Shown: positions 17,513-25,457 of the stretch, piece by piece
How positions within the stretch are numbered: the stretch's first letter is position 1
Layout: every line of letters begins with the position of its first letter
NCBI RefSeq assembly: GCF_031583145.1
Contig: NZ_CP134050.1
Span: 5,528,501 to 5,592,500, forward strand
DNA from: Brevibacillus brevis
Lineage (GTDB): Bacteria; Bacillota; Bacilli; Brevibacillales; Brevibacillaceae
DNA length: 64,000 nucleotides
Direction of reading: 5' to 3'
Made by a program: the position numbers and the translations under genes
Notes under the pieces: model-generated
What the model was told of the DNA's origin: nothing
Database searches by the model: none
The model's input: only the letters and a program-made list of their open reading frames with translations

Positions 17513-19214
17513 CTATAATCCCCCCCAGCATCCTTAGTTGTTCCATAGTAATCGTTTTTCCTCTAAGTACTTTTTGTACTACCAAAATTAATAATGTCCG
17601 CAAATCAAATACAGCTATTTTAATACCAAATGTATCGTAAATGTCACTTATTAATCTACCTACATCAGCTCGTTCATTAGGCGAGTTAAATCCAACAACA
17701 AACGAAGGGCTTTCGAAATTAGTTGGGTGAACCTTTCTAGAAAGAAGAACTATTTTATTTTCTAAAGCTTGTCTAATAGCTTTAACAGAGATGAACTCTT
17801 CTTCCGATGGAGATTTTATCTCAATTGGAATACAGTATTGATCATCCACTATAATTGCATCCCATCTTTGATAATTAATCCCATGCCTTGGATTCTCACA
17901 TGGAAATCCTAGTAGTTGAAAGAGATTTGCCACGAGAGGATAAAAGACAGTCTTATCCGCAGTTTCATACTCTTTTATTAATTGCTCTACAATGTTATCA
18001 ATATCCTCTCCATAAACAGCTTTCTTTTCATGAATTTGAAGTGCAATTCCATTTGAAAATTTTGGTTTATCACTAACAATCTCTTTTAGCACTATAGTAG
18101 ATTTTAGAACTTTTTGCTTTTCTACTTCATAACTGGGTAGATGATCACTTGGTAATTTCTTAGCCTGCTCATCTATCATATTCTTTTCAGATTTATAATA
18201 CTTACCTAGTGCACTCTCCAACTTTTCCCGACGGAAAGTTTGATATGGAGAAAGAAGTATGTCTTTATTTCTGTATATTTCTTCAATATCAGCGAATTCA
18301 CTTGCTAGTTCTTCTCTTATTGACGAAATATCAAAATATGACCTCTCAAGCATTTTAAAAAATGAAATTCGTATAATCTTATCTAAATCTTCTTTGGACT
18401 CGTGTTCAGATATTTCCGCCCCTATATCAATAGAGCTTTTTATCCATTCCGCCCTTTTTCTTCCTTCATCCGTCAACTTTAGCATGGTCCCTCTCCCCTT
18501 GTATATTTTGATTTTATCAGAGGAGACCCAACCGGAATATTTTAATGCGGCCAACGGAAATCTTGTATAATTGTGTAAAGTATTTACTTTTATCTTTGTA
18601 CTTTCTGACAATTTATTTAAAGCATCAGCTAACTCTTTATTATTATTTTTCTCTCTCCTAATCTTCCTTATCATATCAATCATTACTCGATAGTTGTTAT
18701 CTACATCATTTAAACTCAGTGGTCCTATAATCATTTCATCTCGACATAATATTTCGTCTAGATCCAACATGCATCTTAAAATAGTAGCAAATGGCCTTAT
18801 TTTATTATCCGATTTAACAGATATAACCTCATTCGGATAGTTTATACCAAGTAGACTTTCCTGAAATAACGGTAAAGGATTACTTTTAGCACTTGCCATA
18901 TGTTCGCCAAGATATGTAAAAGAGAATTCTAGTGTTTTTTCTTCTGTTGATTGAATCCATCCTAAAATTCTATATAGTTCGGCATACATCTTTGATTGAT
19001 TGTAAAGTGGATCTCTAGACCTATCATTCCTAGTTGATAATCTTAATGCTTGCTCACCCATATAACCAGAAGAACTAGCTAAATTCGTATAAGTAAGGGT
19101 TGATGACATATCATCTAATGAAAAACTACCATTATTTTTTAGATATGAATGCAGGATCTGAAATATACGAATAAAAGTTGGTATATCAGAACCTGGATTT
19201 GGAAACCTTTGCAC
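17496..19214 (-). CDS. Putative type IIS-like restriction endonuclease (PD-(D/E)XK)
   Basis: 572 residues from GTG 19214 (GGTGGAG six bases upstream). The N-terminal half is helical and winged-helix-like, with an RLSTRNDRSRDP stretch and short 'GWI..L.FSFTYLGEHM' and 'SGWV..LKLTDEGRKRAEW' units that look like repeated DNA-binding wings, reminiscent in plan of BstNBI/FokI-type enzymes. The C-terminal third has a PD-(D/E)XK core: RWD452AII, then PIE465-I-K467. It is paired with two methylases and overlaps the iron-sulfur gene by 17 bp. The two-methylase context suggests an asymmetric site cut at a distance. Family assignment from memory is not firm. The coding sequence is strongly AT-rich. Confidence 0.7.
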   Translation of the reverse strand: MQRFPNPGSDIPTFIRIFQILHSYLKNNGSFSLDDMSSTLTYTNLASSSGYMGEQALRLSTRNDRSRDPLYNQSKMYAELYRILGWIQSTEEKTLEFSFTYLGEHMASAKSNPLPLFQESLLGINYPNEVISVKSDNKIRPFATILRCMLDLDEILCRDEMIIGPLSLNDVDNNYRVMIDMIRKIRREKNNNKELADALNKLSESTKIKVNTLHNYTRFPLAALKYSGWVSSDKIKIYKGRGTMLKLTDEGRKRAEWIKSSIDIGAEISEHESKEDLDKIIRISFFKMLERSYFDISSIREELASEFADIEEIYRNKDILLSPYQTFRREKLESALGKYYKSEKNMIDEQAKKLPSDHLPSYEVEKQKVLKSTIVLKEIVSDKPKFSNGIALQIHEKKAVYGEDIDNIVEQLIKEYETADKTVFYPLVANLFQLLGFPCENPRHGINYQRWDAIIVDDQYCIPIEIKSPSEEEFISVKAIRQALENKIVLLSRKVHPTNFESPSFVVGFNSPNERADVGRLISDIYDTFGIKIAVFDLRTLLILVVQKVLRGKTITMEQLRMLGGIIDVQDI

Positions 19215-19363
19215 GATATCTCCACCTTATTTTGTATTTTACTGGTTAAAGACTAGTGTACAGTAAAAATATTGAAAAAAGTAGAGTTGCAGTATATTTC
19301 TATATATTAGTATGATTTGTAATAAAACAATTGTCAAATTGATATTATTATTTTGCAATCGAT

Positions 19364-19371
19364 GTATTGCA
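19364..19371. repeat. Left 8-bp target-site duplication of the IS21-family element
   Basis: GTATTGCA directly before the left end at 19372; the identical copy follows the right end at 21826-21833. IS21-family elements make 4-8 bp duplications. Confidence 0.9.
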
Positions 19372-19447
19372 TGTATTTTGCAACTCAAAAATGCAGAGTT
19401 TGGCGGCCAATTTATGCAGAACACTGCCAACATCAATACAAAAGAAT

Positions 19448-20176
19448 TTAGGAAGACTTCATGCTGGATAGAGCATGGCGCAGTCGGTAGCTTTCTCCGG
19501 TAAACGCCAGAATATGGGCGTGGTGGACGAGGCGATCCACAAGGGCTGCCGTCAATCGCGTATCTCCAAACACCGTATTCCACTGCCCAAACTCCAAATT
19601 CGACGTCACAATCACACTGTTTCTCTCATAGCAGGCCGAGATAACATGAAACAACAGCTCAGCCCCCGTTTGGTGAAAGGGAACAAACCCAACCTCGTCC
19701 AAAATCAACAACTCACAGTCTGCCAGTTCTTTTTGAAACCGCATCAGTGCCCCATTCGCGTGTTTTTCCTGCAAGAGCGCAACCAGATCGGGAACACGGA
19801 AGAATCGAACGGCATATCCCCTTCGGCACGCCTCTACGCCAAGCGCTGTTGCCAGATGGGTCTTCCCCGTGCCCACTTTTCCCAGCATCAGCACATTTTC
19901 CTTGCGCTCCAAAAAACGTAGGTCGATCAATCCCTCCTTTGTACATGTTTCCGGTAAGGTGACTGCCTCAAAAGCGTAATCTTCCAGTGTCTTCAGTTGG
20001 GGAAACGCGGCTTTCTTTATCAGTCGCTTCAGCTTTGTCTCCTCCCGCCGTTGAATCTCCATCCGCAAGACTCCCAGCAAGAAGCTCTCCCGATCTTCAA
20101 ACGGCACCTGTTCATAGGTTTCCATCACATGCGCCAAATGCAAAGTTTTGCACACCTTTGCCAGCTCTTCTCTCAT
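19448..20176 (-). CDS. istB: IS21 helper ATPase IstB
   Basis: 242 residues, AAA+ family related to DnaC. Walker A GKVGTGKTH is near residue 97-105 and Walker B LLILDEVGF near 154-162. IstB assists the IstA transposase by remodelling target DNA. It starts four bases inside the end of istA, the standard coupled arrangement for this family. Length is normal. Confidence 0.95.
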   Translation of the reverse strand: MREELAKVCKTLHLAHVMETYEQVPFEDRESFLLGVLRMEIQRREETKLKRLIKKAAFPQLKTLEDYAFEAVTLPETCTKEGLIDLRFLERKENVLMLGKVGTGKTHLATALGVEACRRGYAVRFFRVPDLVALLQEKHANGALMRFQKELADCELLILDEVGFVPFHQTGAELLFHVISACYERNSVIVTSNLEFGQWNTVFGDTRLTAALVDRLVHHAHILAFTGESYRLRHALSSMKSS

Positions 20177-21678
20177 TCCACCCTCACCCCCAGGATCCGG
20201 TCGTACTCATCCAGCATGGGTATCTGCCCGTGAAGGGCAGGGGGTGTATGCGACTCTGAAAACGGTTCCGGGCGGAAAACAGGGTGTTTTATCGCGTAAA
20301 GGGCATGCTCCAAGGCAACAGCCAGATGCTCTTGCTGATGCGACAATTCTCCCAGTACTTGCCCGATTTCCTCCAACGTATAGGTGTCGAGCAATCGATG
20401 GAGCAGGCGAATTCGTGCTTTTCGTGCATTCATGTCTTCCACCGTCAAAAACGTTTGGAGCGCCTGAGGCATCATGTTGGTAAAGGAAGAATACATCACC
20501 GCCCGCGGGCGTTTTTCATATCTCTTCAATACCGCCTTCCAATCTACTGAAATGACTTTCTCCGTATAGGGACGAGGCAATGTCACAATCGGGGTATATG
20601 TCCCGTCTGCCGTTAACACCTCCAGCACATCCCACTTGACTTTCACCAAAACCGGCTGCATGGCCCGACACTGCGGCAACGGGAAGAGAGCCGCGTCAAA
20701 CGACAGCTCAGCGTATTTGTTCAGGTGGCACGTCTCCAGCCGGAAAATCTCCAGCGGTGTCGTCGGCAGCGTCAGCAGCTTGCATTTTTCTTGCTCCCAC
20801 AACTCGGCAATGGTTTGCTTTTTCACATAGTGAGGGCGCTGCATATCCGCACGGGCAGCTTCCGCCAAATACGTCTCCAGTTGTTCCGGCGTATCGATAA
20901 CCGGTGGCGGAACACACCAGTTCCGGCGTCCATACCCCACTTTGTTTTCCACATGGCCTTTCTCATGGCCGCTGTATGGATTGCAAAACAGGGGCTCAAA
21001 GCGGTAATGGGCGCAGAAACGCCGAAACGCTTCCGTACACTCTCGTTTTCCGCCTTGCTGGATGGACACAACAGCAGCGGACAAGTTGTCAAACCAAATC
21101 TTGCGAGGAACCCCTCCCATTTGCTGAAATAGCCGCCCTAAGGCCTCCAGAAAGCATTCCGTGTTTTCTTTCGGAACCGGGAACACAAAGGCGGCATTGC
21201 TGTACGGAAACGACAGGGTCAATACTTTCCGCTCCACCAGTTCTCCCGACTTGACCACGTACACCGTCCCGAAGTCAGCCTGAGCTTCTCCACCTGGATG
21301 CTCCAAACGCTCAAAATGTTCGGCTCGTTCGGCTGCCATGGCTTTCTTCCGTTTGGAGACATATTCGGATACCGTTCGCTGCCCGCCAGGGAAGCCGTAC
21401 TCATCCCGTAACCGCTGAAACATGCGGACGGCTGTATGGCGTTGCTTGCGTGGAAGACGCTCATCATCCTCCAGCCATGTGTCAATAATCTCTAAGTACG
21501 GTCCCAACACCGGATGGCGGCCTTTTCGCTTGCATACCGGTTCATTCCAATCGTCGCGATCCGCATATTTCTTGGCGGTTCGCCAATTCACCTGGACACG
21601 TTCCGCAATTTCCTGAATCGAACACCCTTCGACTTCTCGCAAAAATCGGATATACTGTTGTTGTGGCACTTTCAACAT
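20173..21678 (-). CDS. istA: IS21 transposase IstA
   Basis: About 501 residues from ATG 21678 (MLKVPQQQYIRF); a longer frame to 21741 would cross into terminal sequence. It has an N-terminal HTH (SIQEIAERVQVNWRTAKKYA), a DDE integrase core (EAQADFGTVYV, WFDNLSAAVV, GHEKGHVENKVGY) and a C-terminal beta-barrel. It cuts and joins the IS ends. Intact reading frame, so the copy may be active. Confidence 0.95.
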   Translation of the reverse strand: MLKVPQQQYIRFLREVEGCSIQEIAERVQVNWRTAKKYADRDDWNEPVCKRKGRHPVLGPYLEIIDTWLEDDERLPRKQRHTAVRMFQRLRDEYGFPGGQRTVSEYVSKRKKAMAAERAEHFERLEHPGGEAQADFGTVYVVKSGELVERKVLTLSFPYSNAAFVFPVPKENTECFLEALGRLFQQMGGVPRKIWFDNLSAAVVSIQQGGKRECTEAFRRFCAHYRFEPLFCNPYSGHEKGHVENKVGYGRRNWCVPPPVIDTPEQLETYLAEAARADMQRPHYVKKQTIAELWEQEKCKLLTLPTTPLEIFRLETCHLNKYAELSFDAALFPLPQCRAMQPVLVKVKWDVLEVLTADGTYTPIVTLPRPYTEKVISVDWKAVLKRYEKRPRAVMYSSFTNMMPQALQTFLTVEDMNARKARIRLLHRLLDTYTLEEIGQVLGELSHQQEHLAVALEHALYAIKHPVFRPEPFSESHTPPALHGQIPMLDEYDRILGVRVE

Positions 21679-21825
21679 TCCTCTCACTCCCTCAGATTTT
21701 CGCCAAATCCAAGGGTAGATTTTGTAGGGGGATGTTGGCAAGTGCCTTTTTCATGGCCTCAGAATTGCGGTGGAACTCTGCAGTTTTCCGCCGCAATTCT
21801 CTGCACTTTTATCCTGCCATAAACA

Positions 21826-21833
21826 GTATTGCA
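21826..21833. repeat. Right 8-bp target-site duplication of the IS21-family element
   Basis: GTATTGCA, identical to 19364-19371. Joining the two flanks restores the pre-insertion sequence. Confidence 0.9.
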
Positions 21834-21905
21834 TATACACGATTGACCGGAAATGCCATTCACCCTCAAGTGGATGGCTCTTTTACACTTATTGGGAGGA
21901 GAATA

Positions 21906-21974
21906 ATGGAAAATATAAAATGGATGTACTGGCCAACTGAAGAATGTGGGTCAGCAAATAACAACTTCTACTAA
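21906..21974 (+). CDS. Very small ORF (22 residues) in the island
   Basis: Begins with ATG behind a strong GGGAGGAG (21893-21901 region) and encodes MENIKWMYWPTEECGSANNNFY. A strong terminator follows 17 bp after the stop, so this looks like a complete small transcription unit. No homology is recognised. It could be a leader peptide or a remnant of a larger mobile-element gene; coding status is uncertain. Confidence 0.35.
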   Translation: MENIKWMYWPTEECGSANNNFY

Positions 21975-21991
21975 TCAATAAAAATCGAGAG

Positions 21992-22032
21992 AGGCACCTT
22001 CCCCTAACGACTTTGGGGGAAGGTGCCTTTTC
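21992..22032 (+). terminator. Terminator after the small island ORF
   Basis: AGGCACCTTCCCC pairs with GGGGAAGGTGCCT (13 bp) and is followed by TTTTCC. Confidence 0.85.
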
Positions 22033-22049
22033 CAATTTGGAGGATGAAA

Positions 22050-22361
22050 ATGAGAACCATCAAAACCATCCAAGGTGTACGCATCTTGCAAAAAGCACGA
22101 GTGTTTTCGGTTCATTTCACCAAGTATTTAGAAGATGAATTTTTAGGGTTAAAGGAAGCGTTCGATTTCGATGGCGCGGACACGTCATTTATACTGGATT
22201 TGCACGGCTTCATGGTCGTTCTTGAGAAAGGCGATAATCTACGCGATCTCAGCATCGTCGGTCTGAACAGACTAGACGGTGGCTTGCTCGGCAGTCTTCC
22301 CAAATTTGTGGAAAAGGTTCAGTGTGATCAAGAGCTATGGCACAAGTTTGTTGTGATTTAA
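22050..22361 (+). CDS. Hypothetical mobile-element protein
   Basis: 103 residues from ATG 22050, chosen because GGAGG (22039-22043) is six bases upstream; Met codons at 22023 and 22044 are worse placed. No membrane segments or known motifs; the composition is that of a small soluble alpha/beta protein. After the stop TAA the same frame continues for 16 sense codons (TNEYGMALYLPDGCYR) before another stop, which hints that the gene may once have been longer. Function unknown. It lies between the IS element and the RadC-like remnant, in a region typical of conjugative or plasmid-derived DNA. Confidence 0.5.
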   Translation: MRTIKTIQGVRILQKARVFSVHFTKYLEDEFLGLKEAFDFDGADTSFILDLHGFMVVLEKGDNLRDLSIVGLNRLDGGLLGSLPKFVEKVQCDQELWHKFVVI

Positions 22362-22475
22362 ACCAATGAATACGGCATGGCGCTCTACCTTCCCGATGGC
22401 TGTTACCGATGATGAAGAAATCCAAACTTGGCTGAGGTGCATGTGGAATGAAAACAGCAGTTTCTACGGGTTCAG

Positions 22476-22891
22476 ATGGTACGAGATTCTAGTCTCCTGT
22501 ACCCGCAGAGAAGGTGCGAACGGCAAAAGACGTTGTGGAGCTGTTTCTGCGATTTTTGGACCAACCGGATCGTGAACAGTTCTTTTTGCTTTGCATTAAT
22601 ACCAAAAATCAGCCAACAGCCATTCACACGGTATCCATTGGCTCACTTGACGCATCGATCGTGCATCCAAGGGAGGTATTCAAAGCGGCCATTTTGGCTA
22701 ACGCTTCTTCTATCATTATAGGTCACAATCATCTATCCGGCGATCCAACCCCAAGTCGAGAGGATGTCAATTTCACCCATTCGCTCAAGAACGCTGGTGA
22801 ACTGATTGGCATTTTGGTTTTGGATCACGTCATCGTCGGTACCGAAGGAGCGTTTGGGAGCATGGAAGAAAAAGGAGACATGTATAGATAA
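22476..22891 (+). pseudogene. RadC-like JAB/MPN domain gene, frameshifted near its start
   Basis: From 22514 the frame encodes a RadC/MPN domain with metal motif GHNHLSGDPTPSREDV, the signature of RadC-family proteins common on plasmids, phages and islands. The natural N-terminus (MVRDSSLLYPQR) lies in another frame starting at 22476; the two join at the run near 22511-22514, where one extra A would restore a continuous protein of about 139 residues. Alternatively translation might begin at ATG 22514, giving 125 residues and a nearly full domain. No helix-hairpin-helix of chromosomal RadC is present. Confidence 0.7.
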
Positions 22892-23010
22892 TGGGTGGAG
22901 AACCAGTATGAGCATGAAATTGCTCATCGATTGGCATTTCTTGAATTTGACCCTTACTGATACGCTAGGGATTATGAAAACTAACGAACTAATATGGGAG
23001 GCATAATACG

Positions 23011-23181
23011 ATGATCCATTCATACAAAACAACCATCTCTCGCAAAAGCCTGAAAAGCGGCCAGTACCTGACTGAGAAACTGACCGTGATCAAGGAGTCA
23101 CCCATTGACTATGACGCTGATAATTACTACGAACCCGCAGTTGCCCTGCTCGGCAAGATGTACCCTGAGTTGAACCGATAA
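23011..23181 (+). CDS. Small hypothetical protein (56 residues)
   Basis: ATG 23011 is preceded by GGGAGG (22995-23001) and the frame runs to TAA with an acidic C-terminal half (YDADNYYEP). A terminator follows five bases later, supporting a real 3' end. No known motif is recognised. Upstream (22900-23006) are even shorter frames of doubtful status, one of them starting at GTG and ending in a FLEFDPY sequence. Confidence 0.5.
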   Translation: MIHSYKTTISRKSLKSGQYLTEKLTVIKESPIDYDADNYYEPAVALLGKMYPELNR

Positions 23182-23185
23182 ATCC

Positions 23186-23213
23186 GCCCCTCCCCCTTCC
23201 GATTGGGAGGGGC
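23186..23213 (+). terminator. Terminator before the recombinase gene
   Basis: GCCCCTCCC / GGGAGGGGC, nine perfect base pairs around a ten-base loop, followed by AATATTT. Confidence 0.8.
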
Positions 23214-23240
23214 AATATTTCAAGAGAGGAGAAACAAGAG

Positions 23241-24755
23241 ATGAATAAAAAAGCAGCCATCTACACACGCTTCTCAAGCGATAACCAGCGCGACAATCAA
23301 TCGACGCGCAAATCCGAGCTATCGAGGATTACGCCAAGCGCAACCACTACGACATCGTAAAGGTCTACGCCGACCGCGCCAAAAGCGCCACATCGGACAA
23401 GCGTCCCGAATTTCAAAAGATGATTCAGGACAGCACGCTCGGACTGTTTGAAGTAGTAATCGTCCACAAACTGGACCGCTTCAGCCGTGACAAGTACGAC
23501 AGCGCCACCTATAAACGCAAGCGCAAGCAGAACGACGTCAAGCTGGTCTGCGTCACCGAGAACCTGGATGGCTCGCCTGAAAACGTCATTCTCGAATCTC
23601 TGCTGGAAGGAATGGCCGAATACTACAGCAAAAACCTCGCCCGTGAAGTGATGAAGGGCATGAAAGAGAACGCCTACCAGTGCAAACACACTGGTGGCCT
23701 CCCTCCCCTCGGATACGACGTAGACCCGAATACCAAACAGTATGTCATCAATGAAACCGAATCCGCTCCGGTCAAGATGATCTTTTCTATGTATCTGGAT
23801 GGCTATGGCTACAACAAGATTATCGATGCTCTAAACGCAAAAGGTTACAAAACCAAGCTGGGAAAGCCATTCGGTAAGAACAGCATTCACGACATACTGC
23901 GAAACGAGAAGTACAGTGGTGTGTGTATGTCTTCAACAAAACGGCAGGTAAAAACCCTTTCGGAAACGAAACGGACACTCAGTCAAAAGTGACGATGACG
24001 TGATTCGCGTTCCTGACGGTATGCCAGCACTTGTCTCCCCCGAAGACTACCAAATGGTCGTGGAATAAATGAAAGCAAACAAGCGCTCACCCGCTGCGTA
24101 CAAATCCAAAGAATCCTACCTGTTAAGCGGCCTGATAGTCTGCGGCGAGTGTCTAGATATACACGGTCGAGAATTCGCGATGATGGGAAACTGCCGACCC
24201 ATTCGCAGAAGCAAAATGAAGTACGTCACCTACCGCTGCGGGAATCGGGACAACAAGAAGAACCGCGACAACAAAGAGTTGCGCCGGGAACACATCGAAA
24301 ACTTCGTCATCTCCGAGCTGCACAGCAAAATTTTCAATGACGAGGTGATTCCCCAGCTGGTTGAGCAGCTCAAACCAGAATTCGTTGAATACCGAAAGAC
24401 AGGAGGAATTGACTGCACTAAAAGCAAAACTGCAAGAAGTCAGCAAGCAGCTCGACAACATCGTTTCGGCTGTCGCCCAAGGCTTCACCCAAGCGTCTTT
24501 CCTGGAGAAAATGTCGGAATTGGAGGAACAGAAAAATACTCCCTCTTTTTTCAGCATCAAAGAGCTGGAAATGGACAACAAAAAAACAGTCATCACGGAC
24601 GACATCCTGCAACAACTGTTTGGCATGTTTAAGACGTATGTAGCTGAAAGTAATATTCCTGAAATCAAGAGGTTCATCGGTAGTTATGTCGAAAAGGTAA
24701 TCGTCTACAAAGAGCATGTAGATGTTTTCTTCAAGATCAAAATTGTGGATTTGTT
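23241..24755 (+). pseudogene. Large serine recombinase, decayed
   Basis: Starts at ATG 23241 (GAGAGGAG upstream) with the resolvase opening AAIYTRFSSDNQRDNQS. It then continues in several frames with a resolvase core, a recombinase domain (GLPPLGYDVD), a zinc-ribbon cysteine pair (CGEC), and a coiled-coil C-terminus. I count at least five lesions: loss of one AATC unit at 23295-23302, gain of GT in the repeat around 23919-23926, a frame change near 23983-23990, an in-frame TAA at 24066-24068, and an extra A at 24372-24374. The ancestral protein would be about 500 residues. It ends at ssrA and was very likely the integrase of the island. Confidence 0.88.
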
Positions 24756-25110
24756 AGGTGGAGGCGGGGGGATTCGAACCCCCGTCCGAAAACAGCGATA
24801 CATGAGCATCTCCGAGCGCAGTCACTCATTTGAATTTCGGCGACAGATTCGCGGAGCGACGCGCTGACCTGGCACCTAGCCTGATTGATCTTCTTCCTTT
24901 GGCCCCAGGCGGAGACCTCCGGCGTATCCCACTAAAGTTGAGCGCTAGTCACGCCACATGGGCGATGGAGTGGTAGCGCCTCACTGGTTATTAAGCAGCG
25001 AGAGAAAGTTGTTTGTTGCCAGTTAATGGCGTTTGCGTTGATGACGAGGTCCGCAACCCCCCGGCTCGCTTCTCATGCTCTACCATCCCCGTCGAATCCA
25101 GAACGCCCCC
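24756..25110 (-). ncRNA. ssrA: tmRNA
   Basis: About 352 nt to the discriminator base. The 5' end GGGGGCG pairs with 3' CGCCTCC (one G-T), followed by the conserved GGATTCGACGGGG segment; the T-arm has GGGGGTTCGAATCCCCC. The tag frame lies at 24991-25020: resume codon GGC in an AACTGGC context like that of Bacillus subtilis, encoding GNKQLSLAA and TAATAA. The RNA rescues stalled ribosomes together with SmpB, encoded just upstream. The genomic 3' end is CCT, not CCA, apparently because the island inserted here, so the CCA end would have to be repaired by tRNA nucleotidyltransferase. Confidence 0.95.
24757..24766. repeat. Right attachment repeat at the ssrA 3' end
   Basis: GGTGGAGGCG, matching 13634-13643. 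On the minus strand it is the last part of the tmRNA acceptor stem plus discriminator and two C residues. The base before it is A instead of T, so the encoded terminus reads CCT. Confidence 0.65.
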
Positions 25111-25457
25111 ATGGTATAAGAGGTGCCCAAAAGATCGTGTCTGTCCGATGCCCTCAATGGAGCAGCGGTACTTCCGCCTTTTGAACGGGAACTACCTGTC
25201 GAGAAGGTGACAAAAAGTCTAGGTGAAGAGAGGTTACAGACCGTTCCACACCTAGACTGTGTTGTTAACAGTGTGTACTGCTTGCTACCTATTCAATATA
25301 GCATATTTGACAGGCAAAACTCAACGTTGATTCCTGCCAGGCATGCCAAGGCGCACCAGTATGTGCTTGCAGCCGAGGCTTGTGTCCGACGCTTGCGCCG
25401 CTGTTCCTCGCTTTGCTTTCCTACCACATCTTTCGAGATGCGAACGCTTTGGCACCC
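25111..25457 (-). other. Non-coding region between smpB and ssrA with a promoter and a hairpin
   Basis: 347 bases without a supported gene. On the minus strand there is an apparent extended -10 promoter: TTGAGT (25319-25324), 18 bp, TGC-TATATT (-10 at 25295-25300). About 35 bp further on, a perfect 10-bp stem AGTCTAGGTG / CACCTAGACT (25216-25258) is followed by TTTTTG. Either the hairpin ends a short transcript or it attenuates the ssrA precursor. I do not see a better ssrA promoter between the hairpin and 25110. Confidence 0.5.
25211..25258 (-). terminator. Intrinsic terminator-like hairpin upstream of ssrA
   Basis: Perfect 10-bp stem with a 23-base loop followed by five T residues on the minus strand. 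It may end smpB transcription or a short leader RNA. Confidence 0.65.

Larger units (their letters stand above)
19372..21825 (-). mobile_element. IS21-family insertion sequence (2454 bp), apparently intact
   Basis: Both ends begin TGT and align without gaps inward, sharing TGCAGAG at positions 21-27 from each end and further TGCAGA repeats, the multiple-repeat terminal pattern of IS21. An exact 8-bp target duplication flanks it. It carries overlapping istA and istB with no visible lesions. It inserted upstream of the restriction endonuclease gene, about 160 bp before its start codon, and may have replaced or altered its promoter region. Confidence 0.93.
13634..24766. mobile_element. Genomic island inserted at the 3' end of ssrA
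   Basis: About 11.1 kb bounded by a 10-bp direct repeat of the tmRNA 3' end. It contains a tRNA-Pro/Leu/Gly cluster, an AT-rich restriction-modification locus, an IS21-family element, small mobile-element genes, a RadC-like remnant and, beside ssrA, a decayed serine recombinase that was probably the integration enzyme. The displaced ssrA terminator outside the left edge supports the boundaries. Base composition of the methylase-nuclease part is clearly AT-richer than the flanks. With the recombinase broken, the island is probably no longer mobile by itself. Confidence 0.7.

Noticed and set aside
22908..23006. 32-residue frame MSMKLLID... and an overlapping 21-residue GTG frame
   Set aside because: Too short, weak ribosome sites and no recognised homology; mentioned only in the entry for the neighbouring 56-residue gene.
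14161..24755. CRISPR array or other short regularly spaced repeats in the island
   Set aside because: No regularly spaced repeat of 25-40 bases was seen in the island or elsewhere in the window.
24361..24867. 168-residue plus-strand frame running into ssrA with a GGGGGIRTPV end
   Set aside because: Its first part is the recombinase remnant and the end is antisense tmRNA; it is not a gene of its own.
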